Part shown: in pieces, positions 1 through 9,920 of the stretch | Layout: the number at the start of each line of letters is the position of its first letter | How positions within the stretch are numbered: position 1 is the stretch's first letter | Origin: Nepenthes gracilis | Taxonomy: Eukaryota; Streptophyta; Magnoliopsida; Caryophyllales; Nepenthaceae | Length of the DNA: 64,000 nucleotides | Assembly (NCBI GenBank): GCA_033239525.1 | Contig: BSYO01000013.1 | Span: 8,952,501-9,016,500, forward strand | Direction: 5' to 3' | The notes under the pieces: generated by a model | What the model saw: the letters and a program-made list of their open reading frames with translations, nothing else | Database searches by the model: none | Told to the model about the DNA's origin: nothing | Program-made: the position numbers and the translations under genes

Positions 1-811
1 AATTGGCGAGATGGAGGAGAATTTTATTTGACCTTTTGGTTGGTGATAGTAATTTGATTTTTTGATAATTACTTTTAAAAATAATATGTCTAAATCATTT
101 TTTCCAACATCACAATCTTATTACAATAAATTAAAATGTTATTAGTTTAACATAAAAGGTTGCCCAGTATAATTGTCATACTAAGATAAAATAAAATTAT
201 AGAAAAAATTTGAAAAAAATAATAGTAAAATAACATATATAAAAAGTAATTATGAAATTAAAAAAAGTAAAAATTTATTATATATATATATATACATAAA
301 AATGTTTTTTTCGAAAAAGTGGTTCCCCCCGACGAATCCCTCTTGCTAGATACTCTGTTTTCGTTTGTATTGACCGTTTCCACTGTCGCCGTGCATTTTT
401 TCCCTCCCTTTCTCCCTCTTGTCAATATCTCCACTCCAATCCAGCCGTTTATGCAGAGAATGACAAAGTGAGAGGAGAGAAACAATCCAATGATCTGAAA
501 AACAACATTATAATTCAAGAATTGGGGATAATTTTCTAAAATTGCAGGCATAAACCATCTATTATTCGACTCTGTTTTCTCTAAACTCAAACCGTAAACT
601 ATAATGAAGTAATCGTCTACAAAAATTTCCGTAAAAATGGCGACTCAAATAACCACTTGAAATTTACGAATCCGTCGAGTCTCAAGTAACTCCAATTCAT
701 CAGAAAAAAGCGGGGTGGGGGGTCTGCGACGTCGTAATGTGATCTCAGGCAAGTATCTGAAAAAAAACCCAGCAAAGCTGAGAAATTAAACGCTGATAGC
801 ACTGGGCTGAG
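1..811. other. AT-rich flank and possible 3' region of the small gene
   Basis: The first 300 bases are very AT-rich, with a short (AT)n run near 279-291, and hold no recognisable gene. From about 300 to 810 the base composition is more balanced, and the block lies directly downstream, on the minus strand, of the small open reading frame at 812-985. It could be that gene's 3' untranslated region. A 110-codon minus-strand frame at 258-590 ends in low-complexity sequence and resembles no family I know, so it is not called as a gene. Confidence 0.4.
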
Positions 812-985
812 CTACTGGGGAGCCACGACCACGGTCGATTTTGTTGTACTCTGTTTCTTCTTCTTGAAGAAGCTAAATATTGTTTTCACACAGTTTTTGA
901 GTACTTGCCCTCGTTTAGGTATTAGCCTCCTGGCGTCGCCGCGGTGGCCGTCGGGCTTCCGGAACGTTTTAGTTGGTGGTGCCAT
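812..985 (-). CDS. small basic protein of 57 residues, function unknown
   Basis: This is the only frame in the window that looks like a host gene. It starts at the ATG at 985-983 and ends at TAG at 814-812. The start has a strong plant context (A at -3, G at +4); an in-frame TTG three codons upstream is less likely. The protein begins MAPPTKTFRKPDGHRGDARR and has a central RLIPKRGQVLK stretch, a short hydrophobic patch (IFSFF, about residues 36-40), a KKKK run and a Ser/Thr-rich tail ending VVVAPQ. The charge is strongly positive, with no obvious signal peptide or membrane segment. Local GC content is far higher than in the flanks, and a TATA-like site lies about 100 bases upstream. I do not recognise the family; it could also be one exon of a longer gene. 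Confidence 0.45.
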   Translation of the reverse strand: MAPPTKTFRKPDGHRGDARRLIPKRGQVLKNCVKTIFSFFKKKKQSTTKSTVVVAPQ

Positions 986-1086
986 CTTCTTCAACCGGTT
1001 TTCGTTAATGCGATGATCTTCTTATAGTTTTTTTTTTTTTTTTGTTTTTGATGATTGTCGTAGCGATTGGGGAGAATTTCGAAGAA

Positions 1087-1095
1087 TTTAAATAA
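1087..1095 (-). promoter_or_regulatory. TATA-like box upstream of the small gene
   Basis: On the minus strand the site reads TTATTTAAA. It lies about 100 bases upstream of the ATG at 985, which suits a TATA box with a leader of about 70 bases. The downstream leader includes an A-rich run at 1027-1043. This is position and composition evidence only. Confidence 0.3.
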
Positions 1096-1109
1096 GGGTT
1101 TTGAGGGAG

Positions 1110-1220
1110 ATGGTGGCGTATGCAGACAGTGACCTGTGGGAGCGAGTGACCGCGTTAGAAACGAGTAATCGTCTTGCAGAGGAGACGTACCAGGTCCACG
1201 ACAACCTTCTTATGCTTTAG
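1110..1220 (+). CDS. 36-codon open reading frame, divergent from the small gene (doubtful)
   Basis: The frame runs from ATG at 1110 to TAG at 1220. Its product begins MVAYADSDLWERVTALETSN and looks like an amphipathic, partly coiled-coil peptide. Codon content and GC level are gene-like compared with the AT-rich flank, and it diverges from the minus-strand gene at 985, leaving 124 bases between the two starts. It may be a true micro-ORF, the first exon of a longer gene whose remainder is not recognisable, or the leader of the opposite gene read backwards. No family is recognised. Confidence 0.2.
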   Translation: MVAYADSDLWERVTALETSNRLAEETYQVHDNLLML

Positions 1221-2269
1221 TTTTAATGTCCGTAAACAATTTTTTCTGGGGAACGGAAGACTCGATCAAAGGCATCGTGGGACGTAATTTTAGGAAACCA
1301 GGACAACTTTATGTTTTTTTCTATTAATTTAAATGATTTATTTTTAATAAAATAGTTATAATTTAATTATTTTTATAATGATTAAAAATTAGTTAAAATT
1401 TATTATTAAATTATAATTATTTATTTTAAAATAAATAATCTAAATTAAAAAATAGTCTTTACTTCATTAAAAAATAAAATATCCCTTGTCCGTAATTTTT
1501 TAGTCAGAAATATATATTGAGGACAATCAACTTGAGAAAATGCTTATAAATAACAGAAAAATAATTAAATATGTTTTGCCAAAAGTGTCTCGTTAGAAAT
1601 AATTTTCATATATTTTTTTGATATTTGACATTTAAAAAGTAAATAAATCAATAAAAAAATATTTTTACTGATTAATAAAAAATAAGCTTAAACTCAGAAA
1701 TTGATTTTTTATTTTATATGAAAAATTATTTTTCAAAATTAATCAACACCAACTTGGCCATCAACACCAACTAATGAAAGATTTTAGTTTCATTATTGGC
1801 CAATTACGTCCCTGTCACCTACGTCACCTACGCAGGTTAGAAATTGTCATAAATTTTATATTGTGATAAGCATTAATTTTTCATTTAAAGCTAAAAACTA
1901 GGATTTTAGATGGCATATGCAAAAAGTATTTTCCTTTTGCCAAAGTTTTAATTTGTCAAATAAATAATTGTTCACAATGTTTGCGGTCACACACATTTAT
2001 CCACTAAACATGCTTAAGATTTTAGATAGTTGATACGTGTACGGATTCAAATTATTATACGAATTAGGAAGTCGCTTAATTTTATTCGGTATGTTCAATT
2101 AAAACGAATCCGATTTTCGTCCTTCAAAATTTGAATCTTACATATCACAATTGAACAAACAATAAGTTAGAAGATCGCGGGACTTACCCCATAATATATT
2201 TTCGATACTCAAATTAGAAATATTTTTTTAATGGAGAGAAATAGGGAGGAATATGAAAATGCATGGATG
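1221..2269. other. AT-rich spacer without recognisable gene
   Basis: This is long AT-rich sequence with short A and T runs and no coding frame of note. A stretch near 2318-2334 (GTGCGTTTGGTTGGGAG), just inside the next block, is a word often found near the ends of small plant DNA transposons, but I could not find a matching terminal inverted repeat. Confidence 0.5.
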
Positions 2270-2518
2270 CCAGCATGAGAGAGGGATTGAGTATGTTGCA
2301 GAGGTCTGGACTCTAAGAGGTGCGTTTGGTTGGGAGCAACTTTAGGAAGGATGCGCTTTTTAAAAAGGCGGCTTTAAGTTGGGTGCACTCATAGGGAGAT
2401 TAGCTTCGCGGTTTCTCAGTGTATACGAATGCTTGAGAGTCAAGATTATACTTTGTTTCGAGGATTGATGGTTTGATCACTCAATTGGGGGATCCCCTTC
2501 CTCGTGGTGGAGAATGAG

Positions 2519-2526
2519 TATTTATA
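2519..2526 (-). promoter_or_regulatory. sense TATA box of the Tat-L LTR
   Basis: The minus strand reads CTATAAATACTC here. The position corresponds to the sense TATA of Tat-R at 21777-21785, so it is the likely core promoter for the element's genomic RNA. Confidence 0.45.
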
Positions 2527-3243
2527 GAACGAGTACTAGTTTAAATTTTCTTAGGCTTCACGGCTTGTGATAGTTGTCCACATGGATCCACTGAGTTATG
2601 TCAGCAATCATGGGGAGCGGTTATGATAACCACTACCATTTAGGAATATTCACTCAATTATTAGAACAATCATGGGGACGTTATATGATAATTGTTTCAT
2701 GAGAAGATTTGCTGAGCTATAATTATCATCTTGGGGGTGAAGTGTAATTTAGGGGCACAATCATCGAGTTACATTATGGTAAGTGTCACTGGCTTGTATG
2801 CGTTGAGTTGTGAAGGCTGTCCGCTATAGAGCTGGAGGGACGACCGCTTTGGGGCAACACATTATGTAACCCTAATTGCTCATTTTCTGTTGGGCGGTTC
2901 CTAGTTAACCCACTTGGGCCAACCATATTGCCTTATGGACCTTTGGACTAAGGAGACATCCTACTGAGTATCTATCTTCTGGGCCTTTCTTCCTCCTGCA
3001 GGTTAAGTTTTTAGGCCAACTTATGAGTCGCCATATTACTAGCTCCCTATGCCAGGAGGTTTAAAATTTTAACTCCCGGCATGTCCATTGATGGAATGCC
3101 AGCTATGGGCCTGCACGCTTGTTTCTTTCCCAGGTGATCTGCTGGTTTGTCATTCAATTAGTCAGGATTTGAATTGATCTTCTGTGGATTACACTGACGT
3201 GGATAATCCCCTCGCATTGATGGCCTGTTGATCATTCTCTCGG

Positions 3244-3254
3244 TTATAAATAAA
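3244..3254 (+). promoter_or_regulatory. antisense TATA box driving the Tat-L extra gene
   Basis: The site reads GGTTATAAATAAAGGGG on the plus strand and points at the antisense gene starting near 4386, about 1.1 kb away. Tat-R has CCTATAAATAAGTG at the homologous place (21231-21240, minus strand), about 1.27 kb from its antisense ATG. Survival of a TATA box at the same place and orientation in two strongly diverged copies suggests a functional antisense promoter. Confidence 0.5.
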
Positions 3255-3645
3255 GGGGCTCTCTATACCTTGTATCATGAATCGTCTTCACTGGCCAGAC
3301 GGTGTGAGAGTTCGCATTCAACATGGAGCCTATGCTGTTACGAGTAAGGATCAAAGGAAGCTCTTCTCCCTTGTTCAAAGGCAAGATCTGGGGATGCACT
3401 CAAAGTCTACATTGGTTACCTCTTTTATGTGGAAAGCCACCATGGTTTTCCTTTTTTACGCTGTTCCAAAACCGGACCCATTATTTTGTAGCAAAATCCT
3501 AGATTTTGGGCAGCAGCTCTCTTCGCCACTTTTCGATGCTAGGTGGTTCTTTCTGTGGTACTACTTCTGGCTTTGGGAAGATAGAGGATTTCGTTTTTAT
3601 TTTTCTTCTGTTTTGCTCTCGGCTGCCTGAGGTGGGATATGCTAT

Positions 3646-4385
3646 GTGTTGGGACTTTTCTTAGTACGCAAGAGTGTCGAAGTGCGTTTGCACCTTGTTC
3701 TTACAAGAGAGGGCTCTTTTGCTGCATTCGCTGATATTGTGGCCTAGCATGTGACATTATGGTGCTAGCAGATGAGCTTTCCTCATTGGTCTATACATTT
3801 AGAGGTTGGTTGGAACTATTATAGTCAGGTCACTACTTTATGTATTTTTATTTCCTTCTATGCTACACATCCTCAGTTGTAAACTTATATTTTGTAAAAG
3901 AAATTAATGAATAGAACTATCGAGTATTATTTGTTACACTTATTGTCCGGCTTTAATATTCTTGTATGATTTAAATAGTTGAGGTACTTGAATGTTAATT
4001 TCTATTGCGTGATTCCTGACAACTTTGAACGTAAATCAGCCGAGGTTGTCTCGAGGTTGTTAGGGCTACTTGCTGCCAATTTGCTGTCTTGGTAAATGGT
4101 TTGTCAAGGCTTCGTTACCTGTTTCGTGCCGCCAACTTGCTATCATTAGGGGCATCGGCTAGCAACAGGCTACACAGGGAGGTGTGGCATCAGTCAACAT
4201 AACCAGCCTAGCAAATTGGCACGTCATGGCACTTTATGGTGCAGGCACATGTCGCGGTCATTATGGAGATATATTTCTTCGATATCCTCAAATGATACTG
4301 TTTTTGGGTTAGGACGTCGGCTATTCAAACTCTTAGCCTTCGCTGCTTTTTGCGCTTCTCTTCTTGATTTGAATTGCTCTGCCCT
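3646..4385 (+). other. leader or 3' untranslated region between the Tat-L LTR and the extra gene
   Basis: There is no coding homology here. In element orientation this is the hypervariable 3' untranslated region, and the equivalent stretch of Tat-R carries a 17-bp tandem array. Here there are scattered copies of a GCCAA(T/C)TTGCT-like word (around 4074-4140). In antisense orientation it would be the leader of the extra gene. Plus-strand frames at 3277-3630 and 4216-4458 lie in it; only the last 24 codons of the second belong to the gene. Confidence 0.4.
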
Positions 4386-7300
4386 AGTTCACCTCCCTTG
4401 CGTCGACGCTATCTCATTTATTCTTACTTCCTATGACGTCGAGTCTTTGTATGTTTGATACAATATCCCAAGTGCAATCTTGTATGTGTTGCTTGTTGAT
4501 GACGATAGGGCTTGCTCCCCGCGGCATGAGTTTGTCACTATTTATGATGCTCATATGAAAGGAGGCCTTCGAATCCCTTTTGCGCAGGAGTTGTACTGTA
4601 ATATCCCAGATTCTCGTTTATATTATTTTAACATTAATTATATTTTTGGATAAATTAGACGTGGTAAAAATTAATTGATTATTATAAAATTTTGAAGGAT
4701 ATTTAGATCAATTGAGTTGGTACTCGAGATGCACCCATTCTGTCACTCGAGTATTACTTTGGATTATGAAATAAAAGAAAAGAAAAATAGAATATATATA
4801 ACAATAACAATAACAATAATAATAATAAATGAAAAAAAAAGAAAAAGAGGCGGTGGGTATCAGGGAGAGAGAGAAAAAGAAGATGAAAGGAGGGAAGAAA
4901 GAAGAGAGGAGGAAAGGAGAAGAGAGAGGGAAGCCGGCGTGGGGTTGCTGTCACAGCCGTTGTCGAAGAAGTTGACACCGGATTAGAAGCCGACGAATCC
5001 CTCTCTATGATATTACCCTCTATTTTGTGCGACGATGTGAGTAGAGGAAGGAATTGTAAGCCAAAGCAGAATGGCCGCTACTGTCACCGCTATCGCCGGA
5101 GGAAATGAGTAAATTCTTCCCTTCTCATTGTGGATGTCAATTTTATAGTTGCATGCATTGATTTTGAAAAAAATCGGCTAAATCGTAAAAAATAGGTAAA
5201 TGAGGTGCGATGGAGAGAGAGTCAACGGATTGCATGCCACCGCTACTGCTGTCACCATCGCCATGCTCGCTGCCGTTGCCCATGCCAGAGCTGCCGTCGG
5301 CAAAGGAGAAAGGTAAAGAAAGGCAGAATAGCGCTGCGGCAGGAGAGAGAAGGGAGGTGAGAGAAGGGGCATGCATGAAATAGAGAGAAGCGTGTGATTC
5401 GGGTACCTCAGAGTATCATTTTGGCAAATCTACTTGGAATAAAGTCGAGGCAAATATCTTCTAACCTTATCTTTTATTTGATTTCGCATCTGATGTATCT
5501 TTGTCCCGACTTAGAGGTTTTAAGCTCATGAGTACACTTTTAAATTATCCTATTTATTTTGTTGAGTACGCATGATCTTTTTACCAGTTGTATGAGGGTT
5601 TTATTCTAATTTTGTTGATATTTATGTGTTTTATTATGTTTTAAAAAAATGAGTAATTTTTGAACACTATATGTTCATATCAGTATGCGTATACGAAAAT
5701 GTGTATGAAATTTACATTAAATCGTACATTTTCACATGGATATGTCAGGTTCTGGTTATTACATTTAAATTTGGATATTGGATATTCTGATCAATTTTTG
5801 ATGGGGAGATATTTATTATTTAAAAATTTCTTTTCACTGATAGGAAAGACTTAGAATAATCACCCTTTCTATTTAAATTGTTTGATTTGACCTTATAATA
5901 TATTTGTACGTCTTAATATATCTGACAAATTTAAGAATTGTATCTAAAATCATGGGTGGCAAAACATAGTGAGCAACATTACCCATGGGAGACAGAGTAA
6001 ATGAGTAGCCAAGCATGCTGGTCTAATTTATATTTGATATGGCTTTAGGTTATCAAAAATACATATAACTCTTTCTCAAACTAGTCTTTAAATAATCAAA
6101 ATTTAAATTTAGTTTATGATTTGTATTTCTATATTGATTTGTATTGGATTTTAATTTAAATTTAGATTTTAGATTTAGATTTAAAATTCATCGATTTTGC
6201 CCACAGATGGGCCCTAATGTGTCTCGTACAAATAATTTTAATTATATATTTTGATCCGAACCTTTAAACTATCTGTTGCGATGCTACTTCAGTTTCTATA
6301 CACGCTATTAGATCATTCAACTATTGAAATTCTGACCCAGTTCACGAGCTAATCGGGTCTTAGATTTGGACTTGAACTCAAACTTGGACTTAGATTTGGA
6401 TTGAACATCGACTTATTGGAATTCACCCGGATAACTTCTGTTTATATATATATTGTATATACACGTCTTGATGAGGACTATTTTCTAATTTGGACATTTA
6501 TTTGGGATTTAAATTTTTGATTTGAGTACGTAACTACCATTAGATTTTAAAATTTGACTTTCTATTAGATTTATTATATCGATAATTTAAATTTATTCTA
6601 TTATTTGATTGGATATTTATCCATTTGATTCTCCCTTTGAATTATTAGACTCATTTTATTTAAATATGATACTTGTTTGGCTTTTAACTCATGTTTTATG
6701 TTTTATCCCTTTAAAGTTAAATGTTCAGATGCATTACTGAAGTAAAGACGTGATCTGTTAGCTGTTTACTTAATTTGGTAAATTTTAACTCCATTATGAC
6801 TTAAATTGGTATTTATATAATTGGATTTTGGAGTTGACCCGGTATTGGCATATGGTTATATTTCAAAAATAGTTGAGATATTATGTTATTTTGGTCAACT
6901 TGTTACTTCCCTTACCATGAACGTAGAGCAGGTCTATCTATGTTGTCCAAATGGTTATCCAATGAAATCATGTGCAGATTTTTAATTTGTCGGGTCCTAT
7001 ATATTTGATTTATCACAACCGAATTTTAAGATTTAGTATTATTTATTGAATTTATTTGAGATTTTAAATTTTAAAAATTATAACTAACTAATTAATTAAC
7101 TTGCTTGGGTCGGGTTCGTGACATGTACGAGATCCTGGTGTCTTTAAACATTTTGGTAGCACGCTTCTACCCCTAATGCCGTCTGATATTTGATTTCTTT
7201 GTGTGTCTTCTTCTGCCACCATGGGCATTGCCTAGACACTTTGACTGTGAAGGCGATCTTCCGATTCAACTAGGAGGCAAACTGAATTTCATTCACCTCT

Positions 7301-8872
7301 CACAGGCAATATCAAATAAGTTGGGGGAATTCAGATTTAGCAAAGGGTTAGAAAGACTGGTTCTTTTATTTGTTAGTCCCTTTAGACTAGGCCCCTTCCA
7401 ACAAATGGGGTAGAATGGAGACCACCTATGCTGGATATATTTTGGATTGGGAGGAATTTGTGTTGAAGTTGTTGACGGAGCTTGTGGAGAAGCATTCGGA
7501 CTCTATTCACCAAAAGGACTATTAGCTGTTCGTAATGGAATTCGTGCAAGCTGAGTGGGAGTTCTAGGAGGAACGGGTGGATGTCACGGTTCTGTCACTT
7601 CACAAATCCAAGACGAAATCGGGTACATTGTACATCCGAGATTCTCCTAAGAGGGGTGGCTAACCGGGCAGTATTGTCTTGTACCTCCTCCTTTGACTCC
7701 AGTGGGGTCATCGTGGAAGTGGTGCATGATGCCGACAAGTTGTCTAGGAACCCGGGCTCTATCCCTTCTTTGGTTTACCAAGTTTTTGAGGAGGCGGGTG
7801 GGTTTGTCTAGGGTGGTGAGCCCCCTATTCATTCTACTCTAAGAATAAGTGACCCCAAGATTGACAGGCCAAGAAAGCCGATCAGTGCTCCATCCTTAAC
7901 CCAATATAGGGTCCTCGTTGTTATCGCTTCATCACTCGAAGAGCCTGCACCCAACCCTCCTACTATTTTTGCTTAGAAGGGTCCTAGTAGTGATCGAGTG
8001 TCTAAAGTTTTTGTAGAGAATAATGCGGAGGTGGTGGTGGCCGATGAGGTGCCTCGCTGGGGCCTGGTGGTCCCGGCGTCGAAAGTTTCAAAGATTTTGA
8101 TTGCTTCCCCTTCACTTCCAAGTCTTGGGGTGCCCCTCTACAGTCAGGAAGTGCCTTTGCTGAGTTAGAGGACTCCATATGCTTCTTCACTCGGGGCTCC
8201 CCCAGGCCATTCGTCCTCAGAGGAGATGCCTTACATTGAGTTACGAGCTATGTAACTTCTCATTTTCATATATGTTGTCATCCTTGTCTGACCACTTGCC
8301 TTTTGCTTGTAGTAACAGGAGATGTCGCGCCTAGTGAAGGCTTGTTTGCTCCAATGGGATGTCATGATGCATCAGCGGGATGTAAAGATCTCTTACTTGC
8401 CGAGATGTGTGTCGATCCAGCCTTGCTTAAAGAGATGGATCCGGCCTTTCTTAAAGAGATGGAGGGCCAAGTGAACTTTTCCACTGCTGAGGCTCTATAG
8501 AGTCAAGATTGGGTTGCCAACCTTGACCACAAGCTATTCGAGTCCAATGTGAGATCCTAAGTTCTCATAGAGGAGAAATCTCAGACTCTAGATCAGATCA
8601 CCTCTCTTGAGGGCATGCTTTAGGGGGCTGAGCAGCAACTTGCTAATCTCTAGAGCTAATGTGCCTGACTTGAGGGAGAGCTAAGGATCCGATTCAATTC
8701 GAAGGAAGTTGGCTGCGTACTAAATGACATATTCTAGGATGGCATTCGTCTCTGCAGGCGGATCACATCCTTGGTAGCTCTAGACTTTTCTATTGGTTTC
8801 TTTGATTTGAGGAACATCGATGCTCGATGTCAATTTGAATTGGTTTCTATAGGTAGTATTTTGTATCTTTGA
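4386..8872 (+). pseudogene. antisense extra gene of Tat-L (transposase_28-like with coiled-coil tail), broken
   Basis: The coding remnant lies at 4386-4596 and 7124-8872; a solo LTR (4597-7123) splits it. The N-terminal part contains DVESLYV, a stop, then DRACSPRHEFVTIYDAHMKG and GLRIPF. It lines up residue by residue with the minus-strand gene of Tat-R (DIEELYMQY, RAYSPPSGFITIYEAHLKSG). This is the conserved N-terminal block of the plant 'putative gypsy type' transposase_28 family. After the LTR the frame continues in phase across the TGTAC duplication. The region 7430-7810 is diverged linker. The tail (8300-8872) is an acidic and leucine-rich coiled coil with repeated KEMDP/KEME words and several stops. 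The initiating ATG is lost. The role of this family is unknown; no transposase activity is proven. Confidence 0.7.
4597..7123 (+). mobile_element. solo LTR, Tekay/Del-type chromovirus, 2527 bp
   Basis: It begins TGTAATATCCCAGATTC and ends GGGTTCGTGACA. A perfect 5-bp target duplication, TGTAC, flanks it (4592-4596 and 7124-7128). There is no internal coding sequence, so it is a solo LTR left by recombination between the two LTRs of a full element. It contains an A/T triplet-rich block (4800-4830) followed by a purine-rich stretch (4830-4935), the arrangement shared by the other TGTAAT-type LTRs in the window. The frames on either strand in the purine tract are low-complexity artefacts. Confidence 0.9.
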
Positions 8873-9920
8873 GGCAGATGAATGCTCCTTGATGATCAAT
8901 TTGACTCTTTCATAAGTTAGTTAGATCATTTTCATCATCTCATCGATGTTTCTGTGCATATGCCAAATGTCTTTATCAAATATTTCTTTGTTTGTCGGCT
9001 AAGCGTTATTGCTATTGTCACCGGGCTTAGCTCGGATGTATAGGTCAGGTTATGCTTGTTCTTGCGAGAGGAAGTCATAGTGCTGGGAAAGTCTTTTTGC
9101 CAACTAAGCATTATCACTATCATTGCCCAGCTTGATAGGACGCATTTGTCTAGTAGAGCTCATCCCCGTGGGAGGAAGTTATGATACGTTGACGTTCTTT
9201 GGGAGTGCTCTTTCTTGTGGGAGGACTTTAACACATTTGTTGGTGAGCCTCACTGGGGTCACCTAGGTTTATTTACCACAATCGTCGGGCTTTGGTGAAT
9301 CTTAGGCCATTGTTCACACGAAATATCAGTGCTCGATCCTATTATCAAATATCATTGCTTTTGTGTGTCTGGTCCAAATCCAGCAACCGTTATTGACTGA
9401 TGGTGCTCTCTCCTTTGGATGGATGTCTCACCTATGCTAATAAAGCCCCCTAAGGTTTTTGTGGCAACTTTGATGGGGTGGTCGGTTTTCATCCATAAGC
9501 CCCCCGAGCCGTCATGTCTGACCTTGTATAGATTGCTCGGTTGTTTGGACCGAGGTTGAGGCTTTGACCTCATTTGGAGTACTTGGCTAATTGGACCAAG
9601 GTTTTTGATCAGATTGTAGCCGGTCACGTTGCAAGTGAATGTGTTCACTCGACTTGGGAATAGTTTAGGTAATTTGATTTTATGAAATGGCATATAAGCA
9701 TTCACATGAACAATAAATTAAACAAATAGTCCTTTTATTAATTAAATTGTGGTTTATAGTACAAGCAACCCATGTGATTATTGCTTGACTTACCTGTGTT
9801 TTGCGATAGATCATGGTAATACTTTTTGAGATGATAGTATTCTACGTCTACGGGACCAGTTTGTCATTCTGGGTGTGTAACTTATATGCATCACTTCGGA
9901 GAATTGTTGTGTTGAGGAAC
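8873..9920 (-). other. non-coding spacer of Tat-L between the extra gene and integrase
   Basis: In element orientation this follows integrase. On the minus strand it contains ACCTTAGGGGGCT and CACCAAAGCCCG words that also occur in Tat-R at about 17733-17745 and 17870-17882, in the same order. The end next to 9920 still encodes the last part of the pol polyprotein. A 117-codon minus-strand frame (9352-9705) lies here but has no family match. Confidence 0.5.

Larger units (their letters stand above)
2270..3645 (-). repeat. approximate 3' LTR of Tat-L
   Basis: The block matches the Tat-R LTR (20875-22011) in opposite orientation. Both contain a CCGGCATG word in similar surroundings (around 3075-3083 here; around 21441 in Tat-R) and a related segment around a GGTTTTCC word (3442-3449 here). 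Both have a sense and an antisense TATA box. Ends are inferred by comparison; no clean TG...CA pair or target duplication was found. Confidence 0.5.

Noticed and set aside
2300..2400. Small DNA transposon signalled by GTGCGTTTGGTTGGGAG
   Set aside because: No terminal inverted repeat partner or target duplication was found, and the stretch falls at the edge of the Tat-L LTR.
3277..3630. 117-codon plus-strand frame with hydrophobic C-terminus
   Set aside because: Lies in the Tat-L LTR and leader; Tat-R has homologous DNA without a matching open frame, so it is unlikely to be a protein.
4717..4986. Lys/Glu/Arg-rich frame on plus and Leu/Ser/Phe-rich frame on minus
   Set aside because: Both are translations of the purine-rich block of a solo LTR; low complexity and no family resemblance.
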